64,000 bases of DNA from Chitinophaga polysaccharea. GTDB taxonomy: Bacteria; Bacteroidota; Bacteroidia; Chitinophagales; Chitinophagaceae. Location of the stretch: positions 992,001 to 1,056,000 of the forward strand of contig NZ_CABFVU010000003.1 of assembly GCF_902150045.1 (NCBI RefSeq), read 5' to 3'. Each line of letters begins with the position of its first letter. Position 1 is the first letter of the stretch. Below, piece after piece: positions 35,304 to 44,086 of the stretch. The notes under the pieces were generated by a model. It worked only from the letters and a program-made list of their open reading frames with translations. It ran no database searches and was not told the origin of the DNA. Both the position numbers and the translations under genes were made by a program.

Positions 35304-36347
35304 TTACTTAATGATCTTCAAACGGATAAGGCTTTCGGCGGTAGCCAGTATAGCCTCTCCCGTAGAGCGTGGCGACCACCCTAACAGACGCACGGCCTTT
35401 TCATTGCTGGTGTTCAGCACAATACCCAAAAGTGGAAGAATCGCTTTGATCTTCGGATCTTTTAAACCTGCAATCCGCATGACTATATTAGGTACCTCCT
35501 TAACCGGTATCCTATCTGCAAATTCCTGCACATTTTCCTTAAGTATTTTTGCCAGTTCCACCAGCCAGATGCTTTCACCTGCGGTGGCAATAAAACGTTG
35601 GCCCCCGGCAGCAGGATCGAGCATCGCCCGCAAATGAAGATCGGCCACATCACGTACATCTACATACGAAGAATTTATCTTCGGGCAACCGGAAATTTTT
35701 CCTTCCAGCAGTCTTTGAATAAAATAGATGGAATGAGAATAGTCGGTACCCAACACAGGCCCTAAAACACCAACAGGGTTAACCACTGAAAGCTCCAGCC
35801 CTCCGCCTTCTTTCCCGATAAAATCCCAGGCAGCCCGCTCTGCCAGCGTTTTTGATTTCTGGTAAGCCGGTACTTTATCACCTATCACTGTCCAGTCTTT
35901 TTCTGTAAAAGGGTTTGTTTGTGGTTTATGCCCGCAAACAACCGCGCCGATAGCAGAAGTAAGCACCACACGCTTTACACCCGCATCGCGCGAGGCGCGC
36001 AATACACGCAATACGCCTTCACGGGCCGGTATGATCATTTCATCTTCGTGCTTATACTCATTCAGGGGAGTTGGCGATGCTACATGTAAAACATAGGTGC
36101 AGCCGCTTGCGGCTTCCTTCCAATTGGTATCTGCGCCTAATTCGGCCGCTATAAATGATAGCCGGTCGCCGGCTTCAACACCTCCCTGCCTCAACATATC
36201 GCGTACTTCAGACTCCCGTTTCAACGACCTTACGGTGGCCCTCACCAGGAAACCTGCATTCAGCAGTTGCAATATACAATGTACGGCAATAAAGCCTGAA
36301 CCGCCCGTTACGAGCACCATTTTACTACTATTTGAATTTGTTGCCAT
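35304..36347 (-). CDS. NAD(P)-dependent epimerase/dihydroflavonol-reductase-like oxidoreductase
   Basis: The protein has 347 residues from MATNSNSSKMVLVTGGSGFI. The TGGSGFIAVH nucleotide motif and the active-site YxxxK in YQKSKTLAERAAWDF are present. The layout (ATVRSLKRESEV, VLHVASPTP, VVLTSAIGAVV) matches extended SDRs of the dihydroflavonol-4-reductase group, which reduce aldehydes and ketones. The start at 36347 fits the domain better than 36371. It is followed by an AraC gene. Confidence 0.9.
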   Translation of the reverse strand: MATNSNSSKMVLVTGGSGFIAVHCILQLLNAGFLVRATVRSLKRESEVRDMLRQGGVEAGDRLSFIAAELGADTNWKEAASGCTYVLHVASPTPLNEYKHEDEMIIPAREGVLRVLRASRDAGVKRVVLTSAIGAVVCGHKPQTNPFTEKDWTVIGDKVPAYQKSKTLAERAAWDFIGKEGGGLELSVVNPVGVLGPVLGTDYSHSIYFIQRLLEGKISGCPKINSSYVDVRDVADLHLRAMLDPAAGGQRFIATAGESIWLVELAKILKENVQEFADRIPVKEVPNIVMRIAGLKDPKIKAILPLLGIVLNTSNEKAVRLLGWSPRSTGEAILATAESLIRLKIIK

Positions 36348-36711
36348 CTGATAAATAATTTGATGCAACAAAGATCAATGGAATACTGCTATGCCGTTTT
36401 GTTTAAAAGACCAATTTAATATTGTTTAAAGGGCCATTCTATAATGCACCACTGACCTTATTGAGCTGGGAGTAAGCAAGGCTGTTCTTTGCCTCGCCCC
36501 ATCCTGGCAACGCAATTGTTTTCATCATCACCCAAAAAAATACTCACTACCAGGTATTTTTTTCTAAAGCAGTTATACCTAGCTTTATCTAACACCTCCC
36601 TATTAACCCGATAAAAACTATTAATAGCCAAAAGAAAGCGCTCCCCAAAAACTGCCGCTGGCATTTTGGCCCCTGAATGTCAATTGATCCCTCATCCTAA
36701 TTAAACAAACT
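36348..36711. other. divergent intergenic region
   Basis: Besides the direct repeats at 36399-36436, I see no gene in these 364 bp. It should contain the promoters of the leftward epimerase and the rightward amidase. Confidence 0.4.
36399..36436. promoter_or_regulatory. direct repeats upstream of the epimerase-AraC operon
   Basis: TTGTTTAAAAGACCA (36399-36413) and TTGTTTAAAGGGCCA (36422-36436) differ at two positions and start 23 bp apart, about two helical turns. This is the usual geometry of tandem AraC half-sites. They lie 52-89 bp upstream of the epimerase start, so the downstream AraC protein is the obvious candidate ligand. Confidence 0.55.
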
Positions 36712-37290
36712 ATGAAACAAGTAGGCAAATTCCTGTTGCTGGACGTAGATGAATTCCAGAAATGGTTGTCCCTTTTCCAACCTGGCAGAGTTATCACCCA
36801 TGTCCAACAGCACCACACCTGGATCCCTTCTTACAAACATTTTGATGGCAACAATCATTTTAAATTGTGCGACAGTATGGAGCAAGGTCACATTAAAAGG
36901 GGCTTTGACGAAATTGCGCAGAACCTGACTACCTTCCCCGATGGAAAGATCATGATCTGCCGGCACCTGAACAAGCAGCCTGCCGGTATACATTTAGCCA
37001 ATAAAGGAGGTATCTGCATAGAGAACATCGGCGACTTTGATATAGGACGGGACGTGATGAACCAACAACAAAAAAGTACCATTGTTGCATTAACCGGTTT
37101 ACTGCTGAAGAAATTCAATATCACCCCCAACAGCCAAACCCTGGTATATCACCACTGGTTCGACCTGGAAACCGGAAAAAGAAAGATAACCGACGAATCA
37201 GACAGTATCAAAACGTGCCCCGGTACCAACTTCTTCGGCGGCAATACCGTAAAAGCCTATAACGATAATTTTCTACCCCTCTTTAAATAA
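36712..37290 (+). CDS. N-acetylmuramoyl-L-alanine amidase-like protein (amidase_2/PGRP fold)
   Basis: The protein has 192 residues. The zinc ligands expected for amidase_2 are visible: His in VITHVQQHHTWIPSYK, His in VYHHWFDLETGKRK, and Cys in SIKTCPGTNFFGGN (the family's CPG). The middle NKGGICIENIGDFDIGRD matches the conserved strand with the Glu-Asn pair. It would cut the bond between muramic acid and L-Ala in peptidoglycan. It has no signal peptide, so export needs another route, such as lysis or a secretion system. A membrane protein gene follows after 6 bp. Confidence 0.85.
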   Translation: MKQVGKFLLLDVDEFQKWLSLFQPGRVITHVQQHHTWIPSYKHFDGNNHFKLCDSMEQGHIKRGFDEIAQNLTTFPDGKIMICRHLNKQPAGIHLANKGGICIENIGDFDIGRDVMNQQQKSTIVALTGLLLKKFNITPNSQTLVYHHWFDLETGKRKITDESDSIKTCPGTNFFGGNTVKAYNDNFLPLFK

Positions 37291-37296
37291 ATACAT

Positions 37297-37821
37297 ATGC
37301 CCGTACCTAAACACGATTCCCCCGACGACCTGTCGCAGGAAGAACTTGAGCACAACCTCCAATCTTCCACATACCCGAGTACCAGTAATGTGCAAGCTGG
37401 TAACTTAGAGCAACTGTTTAAAATTCCGGAAAACCAGCAGTACACCTACGCCACTTTTTCAGAGGCATTTGAGAGATACAAGGTAAAAATTGATCTTTTC
37501 AAATGGCTGATCGGAACAGTAGGCCTTACCGTTATCACTTATATTATTAACTGGGGCTTCAGGGACCGGGAACAAGGGATCGCCGAACTGGAATCATACA
37601 ACAAATACGCCTCCGAAAACGTGGTATATGCGGAGAATCCCAGGAACAGGCTGTTGCTGGCAGAATTCTTTGCCAGCGTTACACCGTCCAAAAAACTGAG
37701 AGATTGCTGGAAGGATTATCTTAAAGTGGTAAGAGTGCAAGCCGATTCATTTGATGCCCGGTTAAGAAGAAGCCAGGAACTGGTGGCTGCAAAAATTCAT
37801 TTCATGAACCGGTTTTTGTAG
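37297..37821 (+). CDS. single-pass membrane protein of unknown function
   Basis: The protein has 174 residues. It starts with a hydrophilic, disordered region MPVPKHDSPDDLSQEELEHN. One membrane segment lies at ~68-88 (LFKWLIGTVGLTVITYIINW), followed by a charged, helical C-terminal half (LRDCWKDYLKVVRVQADSFD). It begins 6 bp after an amidase gene and ends 16 bp before an S41 protease gene, so the three likely form a transcript. An amidase next to a small membrane protein recalls endolysin-holin pairs, but this protein does not resemble a known holin. Confidence 0.72.
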   Translation: MPVPKHDSPDDLSQEELEHNLQSSTYPSTSNVQAGNLEQLFKIPENQQYTYATFSEAFERYKVKIDLFKWLIGTVGLTVITYIINWGFRDREQGIAELESYNKYASENVVYAENPRNRLLLAEFFASVTPSKKLRDCWKDYLKVVRVQADSFDARLRRSQELVAAKIHFMNRFL

Positions 37822-37837
37822 ATTCGTACCTTGACAC

Positions 37838-39388
37838 ATGAAAAACCTAATGAAGAAAGTACTGTTTTTGCTGCTACTGGTGCACCAGGGATGGGCGCAG
37901 CCGGTAACCCGTACATCCCGGCCCTCTGCCGATAGCCTGTCTGTATACAACCCGCAGCTCCGTCCGCATGAAATGAAACAGGACCTGCAGTTGTTCCTCG
38001 ATATCCGTAAAAAAGCCAACTCGGGCCTGTATCGTTACAGAAGTCCAAAGCAGATCGACAGCATTTACCAATGGGCCTTTAAAGAGATACGCCGGCCTAT
38101 GTCTGCCATCTCCTTTTATAAGATCATTTTACAGCTAACCGATTTTGAAGGAAGCTGTCATAACTATACAGAACCGGAAGCCGGTCTTGTTGGCTATTTA
38201 AACCGGCAACGCGGTTTCTTTCCCTATGCCTTAAAGTACATAGAAGGTAATATCATTTTCAATAGCCCGTCTGCACCAATTCCCGTAGGGTCGCAGGTAT
38301 TGGGGATCAATGGCGTTTCCCAAAAGGAGCTGATGACGTCTTTTTACAAATACATCACAACAGATGGTTTTATACAAACACAGAAACTCTCAAACAGCGT
38401 AAATGGAAGTTATGGGCTACGTTACCTGTATGAATATGGCATTAAAGACAGTTTTGCCATCCGCTTCATTCCTCCTGGCACTACTGTTCCACAAACAGTG
38501 ACCGTACCGGCAGTATCGCTGGAAGAGCAAAAAGCTAATTTGAAACAGCGCTATAGCGCGCCGGTCGACAGTGTGATCGATTACAAGCTGCAGCCCAAAT
38601 ACAGTTTCAGAATGCTGAATCCCTCCACCGGCTTATTAAATCTCCGGATATTCACCATGGCCACCGGGGCAGATGACCCCGCCTTTGCGGTATATGTAGC
38701 GTTTATTGACAGCGTATTCCAGGCCCTCAGCCATAATAATGTACCCAACCTGATCCTGGACATCCGTAGCAATCCCGGTGGCAGCGACCCTACTTTTGAA
38801 CAACCTATGATGTACCTCACAGATTCCAGCTTTAAGGAAAATACACTGGCATACAGCATCTTTGATAACGGGGTTCCGTATGAACAGTATTTCTGGGGCA
38901 TATCTACCGCAGTAAGGATGGATTCAGCATCCAAAGCCGAAGGAAAGAAAATGCTGGAGGACCATTTCCCTGCATTGCATAATGGAAGGAATTTACAGAA
39001 CCCGTTTTATAACCCGGTATACTATCCGAAGCAACCGGGATATAAAGGGAAACTGTACCTGCTCATCGATGAAAACGTGGCATCTGCCGCCTCCCACCTG
39101 GCTTCCCTGGTAAAGGCCTACGCCCACAATGTTACCATTGTGGGAGTGGAAACCGTTGGAGGATATTACGGGCACAACGGGCATATGGCTTTAATATATG
39201 AGCTGCCCCACTCAAAAATAAAAACGAAATTCTCTATTGTGTATGTAAACCAGGATGCGCCCGTAAAACCGGATCAGCCGGAAGGCAGGGGCATCATCCC
39301 GGATCATACGGTTTGGCCTACGTTCAACGATTTTATGCAGCAAAAAGACACGCAAATGGAATATGTGCTCCGGCTGATCGGCGGGTAG
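37838..39388 (+). CDS. S41-family peptidase, exported
   Basis: The protein has 516 residues with a signal peptide (MKNLMKKVLFLLLLVHQGWA, cleavage after Ala). A PDZ-like region is suggested by PIPVGSQVLGINGVSQKEL. The tail-specific protease core follows: LILDIRSNPGGSDPTFEQPM, and the Ser-bearing segment LLIDENVASAASHLASLVKA. The C-terminal GRGIIPDHTVWPTFNDF matches S41 ends. It acts in the periplasm or at the surface. It is last in the amidase-membrane protein run and is convergent with the oxidoreductase at 39394. An ATG at 37850 is also possible. Confidence 0.88.
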   Translation: MKNLMKKVLFLLLLVHQGWAQPVTRTSRPSADSLSVYNPQLRPHEMKQDLQLFLDIRKKANSGLYRYRSPKQIDSIYQWAFKEIRRPMSAISFYKIILQLTDFEGSCHNYTEPEAGLVGYLNRQRGFFPYALKYIEGNIIFNSPSAPIPVGSQVLGINGVSQKELMTSFYKYITTDGFIQTQKLSNSVNGSYGLRYLYEYGIKDSFAIRFIPPGTTVPQTVTVPAVSLEEQKANLKQRYSAPVDSVIDYKLQPKYSFRMLNPSTGLLNLRIFTMATGADDPAFAVYVAFIDSVFQALSHNNVPNLILDIRSNPGGSDPTFEQPMMYLTDSSFKENTLAYSIFDNGVPYEQYFWGISTAVRMDSASKAEGKKMLEDHFPALHNGRNLQNPFYNPVYYPKQPGYKGKLYLLIDENVASAASHLASLVKAYAHNVTIVGVETVGGYYGHNGHMALIYELPHSKIKTKFSIVYVNQDAPVKPDQPEGRGIIPDHTVWPTFNDFMQQKDTQMEYVLRLIGG

Positions 39389-39393
39389 TACTT

Positions 39394-39924
39394 TTATAAC
39401 TTGTTGAGATAATCCATATACGGGGCTACACTATTTTCAATCCACTCCCGGGTACTGTTTAGCTCAATACCATAATAAGCGTATAAAGACCTGTAATCGG
39501 CTCTGATATAATTGAATGTTAATTCAAACGGAGCCGTCAGTTCTTTGAGCGTATATTTATACATCCCTTGCGAGGAATAACCTTCTTCATCTATTCCTGC
39601 TGAAATAACCAAACCTATTTTTTTATCTCCTACCTTGTATCCGCTTTTACTTCCATAAGCCCAACCATAGGTCAGCACCTCATCAAACCACTTTTTCAAT
39701 AACGGCGGGGAACTAAACCAATAGAAGGGAAACTGAAATACAATTTTATCGTATTGCTCTATCAATCGCTGTTCTGCCGGTACATCAATTTTTTCATCGG
39801 GATAGACCTTATACAACTGATGAATGTGATATTTTTCCGGGTACCTGCTTAATTCCTCCACCCATCTTTTATTGATTACCGAGCTCTCCATATCGGGGTG
39901 GACAACAATTACCAATGTTTTCAT
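39394..39924 (-). CDS. NAD(P)H-dependent oxidoreductase (flavodoxin-like, KefF/MdaB group)
   Basis: The protein has 176 residues. Flavodoxin_2 features are clear: KTLVIVVHPDMESSVINKRW at the FMN-binding start, IVFQFPFYWFSSPPLLKKWF, then DEVLTYGWAYG. It reduces quinones or related compounds in the cytoplasm. It is divergent from an HxlR regulator 100 bp away, the classic arrangement for electrophile-induced reductases. An AAGGAG sequence lies just before its ATG, unusual for this phylum. Confidence 0.9.
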   Translation of the reverse strand: MKTLVIVVHPDMESSVINKRWVEELSRYPEKYHIHQLYKVYPDEKIDVPAEQRLIEQYDKIVFQFPFYWFSSPPLLKKWFDEVLTYGWAYGSKSGYKVGDKKIGLVISAGIDEEGYSSQGMYKYTLKELTAPFELTFNYIRADYRSLYAYYGIELNSTREWIENSVAPYMDYLNKL

Positions 39925-39973
39925 ATCTCCTTGTTTAAACTGAATGATGGCTCAAAAGTAAATGGCAAAACAC

Positions 39974-39981
39974 TAATTTTG
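39974..39981 (+). promoter_or_regulatory. candidate -7 element of the HxlR gene
   Basis: TAATTTTG matches TAnnTTTG and lies 43 bp before the HxlR start codon. No convincing -33 TTG is at the right distance, so this is weak. Confidence 0.3.
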
Positions 39982-40023
39982 CATACTGGCAACCCATTGT
40001 ACGGTACTATAAAAAATGTAAGT

Positions 40024-40377
40024 ATGGCAAGAATAAAAGAAACCTCCACTAATTATGCGAACAAGCAGGCTTTAGCGAATGAGTGCCCGGAGGTATACGC
40101 TTCCAACATCATTGGCGGCCAATGGGCATTAGCTATCTGCTGCTACCTGGTAAACGGGAAGCAACGGTTTGGAGAACTGAAAAAATGTTTGCCCAACATC
40201 ACAGAACGAATGCTCACCCTGCAACTGCGAAAACTGGAGGAAAGCAAAGTAGTAAAAAGGACGGTCTATGCCGAAGTGCCGCTTCGTGTTGAGTACGAGC
40301 TAACGCCTATCGGGTATGAATTAAGATCGATTATCCGGGAACTGGGGAAATGGGGAGAGAAGCATAAGGCGCTTTAA
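40024..40377 (+). CDS. HxlR-family transcriptional regulator
   Basis: The protein has 117 residues from MARIKETSTNYANKQALANE. The winged helix is clear: ASNIIGGQWALAICCYLVNG, then FGELKKCLPNITERMLTLQL, then RKLEESKVVKRTVY, then VEYELTPIGYELRSIIREL. A conserved Cys in NECPEVYA could sense thiol-reactive compounds, as in HypR/YodB. It is divergent from an NAD(P)H oxidoreductase, which it probably controls. A longer frame from 39898 overlaps the divergent gene and is not used. Confidence 0.92.
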   Translation: MARIKETSTNYANKQALANECPEVYASNIIGGQWALAICCYLVNGKQRFGELKKCLPNITERMLTLQLRKLEESKVVKRTVYAEVPLRVEYELTPIGYELRSIIRELGKWGEKHKAL

Positions 40378-40619
40378 TTTATTGTCAATCTTCGGGCCTT
40401 GCCACATCCGATAATAATTACACAAAACGCCACTGTATAGTTTGAAATAATCGCCCTACCCTGCTATACCACAGTAATTTACATTTCCCTGATTTTTATA
40501 TGTATATATTTAAAAATAAATTATTTATTGCTGAAATTGATATTACGCCATCAATTATATAAACTTGCATTTTGAAATTATATACATTAATCAACTATAA
40601 CCTACAACAATAATTTACT

Positions 40620-41078
40620 GTGGTAACTATTAGCAGCTTTGAGGAATACAAATCTTTTGAGGGACAGATATTAGGTGTTTCCAGCTGGCACAGGATCAGC
40701 CAGGAACAGATCAATAAATTTGCCGACGCCACATTGGACCATCAATGGATACACGTAGATCAGGAGCGGGCAAAAAACGAAGGCCCCTTTAAATCAACTA
40801 TTGCACATGGTTATCTGACGCTGGCGCTAATCCCCTACCTGTGGAAACAGATTGCGGATGTAAGAAATGTAAAGATGGAGATCAATTACGGGATCGAAAA
40901 CTTCAAGTTCGGCCAACCCGTATTGGTCGATAACGAGATCCAGTTACAGGCTAAAGTAAAATCAATAACAAACCTCAGAGGAACTGTGAAAGCTGTGATC
41001 GAGGCGGTTTTACAGCTCAAAGACAACCCCAAACCTGTATATACAGGAGACGTTATCTTCCTGTATCATTTCAATTAA
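40620..41078 (+). CDS. MaoC-like (R)-enoyl-CoA hydratase
   Basis: The protein has 152 residues with a GTG start. The hydratase motif is complete: FADATLDHQWIHVDQERAKN with the catalytic Asp and His, and GPFKSTIAHGYLTLALIPYL. This hotdog-fold enzyme hydrates 2-enoyl-CoA and is cytoplasmic. It stands alone after an AT-rich 240-bp gap. No upstream ATG fits the frame, so GTG is the best start. Confidence 0.9.
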   Translation: MVTISSFEEYKSFEGQILGVSSWHRISQEQINKFADATLDHQWIHVDQERAKNEGPFKSTIAHGYLTLALIPYLWKQIADVRNVKMEINYGIENFKFGQPVLVDNEIQLQAKVKSITNLRGTVKAVIEAVLQLKDNPKPVYTGDVIFLYHFN

Positions 41079-41477
41079 CAGCATCAAATTAATATGGTTT
41101 AACCTGAAAGTTACAGGGGTGTTCACTATTTATTTCCAACGAACCTGTTCAATTCATTGCGGGTTTTAGTCATCTCTGACTATTCATAAATAGGTCCTGC
41201 CTGCAATCAGCGCGTCTGTATTGCCGTACCTCACGGCAACGGACAGGCGGCGCAATGCCCGGCCTTATGATTTTTTTTACCCTGATGGCGGTATCCTTCC
41301 GCAAGGGTGTCTTATTCCTGAGGGATCCTGACCGTTCCATTGACCCGATTACGTGAACTGATACATACCTACAGGATCAACCTGGTAGCAGCATCTGTCA
41401 TATAGCACCCGTGAAGTACCCGTCGGCGCCCCGCCGGATGAGCACCGCTTGTTCATGCTAATCAATAAATACGTGTT
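41079..41477. other. intergenic region with a small hairpin
   Basis: No gene is seen in about 400 bp. TTGCCGT at 41221-41227 and ACGGCAA at 41233-41239 form a 7-bp hairpin with a 5-nt loop, followed 30 bp later by a T-rich run. It is too far from either gene to assign. Confidence 0.4.
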
Positions 41478-43139
41478 ATGAAAAAACAAACCCTTTCCAT
41501 GTTCTGTTGTCTGCTTGTAATGGCCGCCTGCCGGCAGCCACAAACAAACGATCTCGCCGCAATCGACAACAAAAAATTATCCGTAGCCCTGCTGGCCGTA
41601 CCCGACTATGCCACGGTTACCATTACCAACGTTAAAAGTGGCAAATACCTGGAAACAGGTGGCAGCCCTACACTTAATGAGAAGTTTAAAGACAATGCGC
41701 AACTGCAGCAGTGGCAATTCTCCGGCCCGGCCGGCCAGATGGATAACTGGCAGAAATGGCATATGATCTACAGGACCACTTCCAACGGCGTGAAGTATTA
41801 TCACATCCGGAACCTATACAGTGGTAAGCTGCTGGATGTTCCTTCCGGTTCTGCTACCAGCGGCACTATCCTGCAACAATATGCCGCATTCCCCCTCCCG
41901 GCCGACCAGCAGCTCTGGCGCATGCAGGACCTCGGCAACGGGCAGTACAAGATATACAATAAAGGCAATGGGCTGGCATTAGCGGTACAGGACGGCTCTA
42001 CGGCAAATGGTGCAAAGGTGATCCAGGAAACTGATGTAACCGATACCAGGCAGCAGTGGACCGTTAGCTCCATTGAGGCAGACACCTGGCGCGATGATGA
42101 AGTGGTGCGCTTCTTTCATCGCAACAGCGCCAGCCTCGGTTCCGCTGCATTCGATCAGGGCAATACAATACCGCTGACCTGGAGTGGCAACAACGGTAAA
42201 GTGTTGTGGGTAACACAGGATGCCTGGGACGGCTCCCAGGTGCAATCCAACGGCATGTTCAACTGCGGCGCAGTTCACAGTTACAGCAACTCCGTGCTTA
42301 TCCAGCCTTCGAAAACAAACTGGAACCCCAACGACGCGCCGAATATGACAATCACTACCAGCACTTCCGGCAAGCCAAAGCAGATCTTCAATATTCAACC
42401 CGGTACAGCCTGGACCTGGTCCGGTCCGGGTATCGAAATCGGTGACAAAGTGTATGTGCAATGCGGGGAAGGCAATGACCTTAACGCAACGGGACAGTCG
42501 CTCTACCGGTTAACGCAAAGCACCGGCACACAGTGGGTCTCTGAACGCTTCGTACCAAATGGCTTCGCCGGCACACCTGTGATCAATTATTCCACGGGCA
42601 TGGTGAAGCCGGGCGATGGATATGTATATGCATTCGGCAGCGAAGGCATCAGCTTCAATTATGAAAGCTATATCCACGTTGCACGTTTCCCGGAAAATAA
42701 TCCGCTGCAATGGGAGTATTTTAACGGCAGCAGCTGGACGAACAGCCCCAGCCCCGGCTCAGCGGCGAAGGTAACAACCGGTAAAGGCACCAACAGCATA
42801 GCATACCTCAATGGCAAGTATATTCACATGACGATGGACCAGGGTTTCAACTGCGAAACAATCAGGAACATCTATATCTCTACTTCCAGTTCACCTACCG
42901 GGCCGTTCACTACACCGGTGAAAGTATATACGATCCAGGAATACTTTAAAGGGCAATACGCACGGTACTATACCCCTGTTGTGCATCCGGAGTTCAACAA
43001 CGGCCGGCAGGAGCTGCTGCTGACATACTGCCTCAATTTTTCCGGGTGCAAGTTGGAAAGCTGTGAAGGAGCCTGGCTGGATCCATACTATTACCGCGTG
43101 AAAGGGATCAGGGTACCCTACGCAAAAATCGGGTTGTAA
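41478..43139 (+). CDS. lipoprotein with ricin-type beta-trefoil and glycosidase-like propeller
   Basis: The protein has 553 residues. The lipobox MFCCLLVMAACRQPQ gives lipidation at Cys18. Residues ~45-205 are a ricin-type carbohydrate-binding trefoil (VTITNVKSGKYLETGGSPTL, YHIRNLYSGKLLDVPSGSAT, YKIYNKGNGLALAVQDGSTA; each with the QxW-type ending WQFS, LWRM, QWTV). The remaining ~340 residues look like a five-bladed propeller of the GH43/DUF4185-DUF5005 sort (VLWVTQDAWDG, YVQCGEGNDLN, YIHMTMDQGFNCETIRNIYI). It is likely a surface glycan-binding or -degrading protein. The exact activity is unknown. Confidence 0.82.
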   Translation: MKKQTLSMFCCLLVMAACRQPQTNDLAAIDNKKLSVALLAVPDYATVTITNVKSGKYLETGGSPTLNEKFKDNAQLQQWQFSGPAGQMDNWQKWHMIYRTTSNGVKYYHIRNLYSGKLLDVPSGSATSGTILQQYAAFPLPADQQLWRMQDLGNGQYKIYNKGNGLALAVQDGSTANGAKVIQETDVTDTRQQWTVSSIEADTWRDDEVVRFFHRNSASLGSAAFDQGNTIPLTWSGNNGKVLWVTQDAWDGSQVQSNGMFNCGAVHSYSNSVLIQPSKTNWNPNDAPNMTITTSTSGKPKQIFNIQPGTAWTWSGPGIEIGDKVYVQCGEGNDLNATGQSLYRLTQSTGTQWVSERFVPNGFAGTPVINYSTGMVKPGDGYVYAFGSEGISFNYESYIHVARFPENNPLQWEYFNGSSWTNSPSPGSAAKVTTGKGTNSIAYLNGKYIHMTMDQGFNCETIRNIYISTSSSPTGPFTTPVKVYTIQEYFKGQYARYYTPVVHPEFNNGRQELLLTYCLNFSGCKLESCEGAWLDPYYYRVKGIRVPYAKIGL

Positions 43140-43170
43140 GAAGGGCACTAACCTGAATGTATAAACGATT

Positions 43171-43195
43171 GGGGGGGCTCCGGCCTCCTTTTTTA
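43171..43195 (+). terminator. possible terminator after the ricin-domain lipoprotein
   Basis: A run of seven G is followed by CTCCGG, then CCTCC and six T. The GGGGG/CCTCC pairing needs a G-U pair. The T run and position 32 bp past the stop fit a terminator. Confidence 0.5.
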
Positions 43196-43237
43196 TGTCT
43201 TAAATATCTATGACTGATTAAAAAATCAACTTCTGAT

Positions 43238-43485
43238 ATGAATAGTAACTTTGAAACAGGCAGTGAAAAAATAAGTGAAGAAGATATTCAGTCATTTGAA
43301 AAATCATTAAATATACAATTACCGGAAGCTTTCAGGATTGGGGTGGGAATTTATTATGTATCAATTTAAAAATAAATTATATATTTATACTCTATTTAGA
43401 TGAAGGTGCAGGAAGTGCACGTTTTTTAACACGAGGGTTCGATAATCTTATAGAAGCCCTGGAACAATGCGAAGATGAAGAGTAA
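43238..43485 (+). pseudogene. decayed SUKH (SMI1/KNR4) family gene
   Basis: From ATG 43238 the frame reads MNSNFETGSEKISEEDIQSF, then EKSLNIQLPEAFR, the characteristic first helices of SMI1/KNR4 proteins, and stops at 43369. A second piece, open from about 43381 in another frame, reads YLDEGAGSARFLTRGFDNLI, then EALEQCEDEE, like the usual acidic C-terminal helix, and stops at 43485. The central ~80-100 residues of the domain are missing. SUKH proteins are often immunity proteins for toxins; none is seen next to it. The end overlaps the next gene by 11 bp. Confidence 0.7.
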
Positions 43486-44044
43486 ATTTATAGCGATATT
43501 ATTATTGTTTGCCTCCGGCAACTGTTTCGCCCAACAAGCTGATAGTATTCGGCAGCAGCAATTCCTGGCACTATTAAAGAAAGCGGCTACTACGCTGAGA
43601 AATGAAAAGGCAGATGAGAAAAAGCTAAAGAAAGCAGAAGCTACCATGAAGGCGACGCAGGATATTTATTACAAGCGGCGCGACAGCCTTCTGCAAGCCG
43701 ACGATAGTCCCCAGCAGGTGTATAATGCCAATAGCACTGACCTGGGCGCCATTGTAACGGCAGATCTCATGGCAAAAGAAGATACATCAAAGGAACATAA
43801 AAACTACCTTGACGCACTGTTAACCTATAATACCCTTACCATTATTTATATCTTCGGGAAAGAGGCAGATCAGGATACCTATCTGCAGCTGGCAAAGAAA
43901 ATGAACTATGAGGGGAAGGATTATGAACAGTATCTGCAGTCGTTTTCCTATAACAACAAAACGAAAGACGCCTATACGAAGGTGATCAAAAAGTCCCTGC
44001 TGGATTTTGCAAAGGAAGAAGCGAAAAAAAGGTCTGATTATTAA
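43475..44044 (+). CDS. exported hypothetical protein, helical and charged
   Basis: The protein has 189 residues. A short signal peptide, MKSKFIAILLLFASGNCFAQ, suggests periplasmic export. The rest is highly charged and mostly helical (KKAATTLRNEKADEKKLKKA, EATMKATQDIYYKRR). I do not recognise the family. Its start overlaps the end of the decayed SUKH gene. A 15-bp inverted repeat separates it from the convergent DUF4932-like gene. Confidence 0.72.
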   Translation: MKSKFIAILLLFASGNCFAQQADSIRQQQFLALLKKAATTLRNEKADEKKLKKAEATMKATQDIYYKRRDSLLQADDSPQQVYNANSTDLGAIVTADLMAKEDTSKEHKNYLDALLTYNTLTIIYIFGKEADQDTYLQLAKKMNYEGKDYEQYLQSFSYNNKTKDAYTKVIKKSLLDFAKEEAKKRSDY

Positions 44045-44086
44045 CAGATCTGATTAAAACGGTAACAGCAAAGTAACCCGTCGTTT

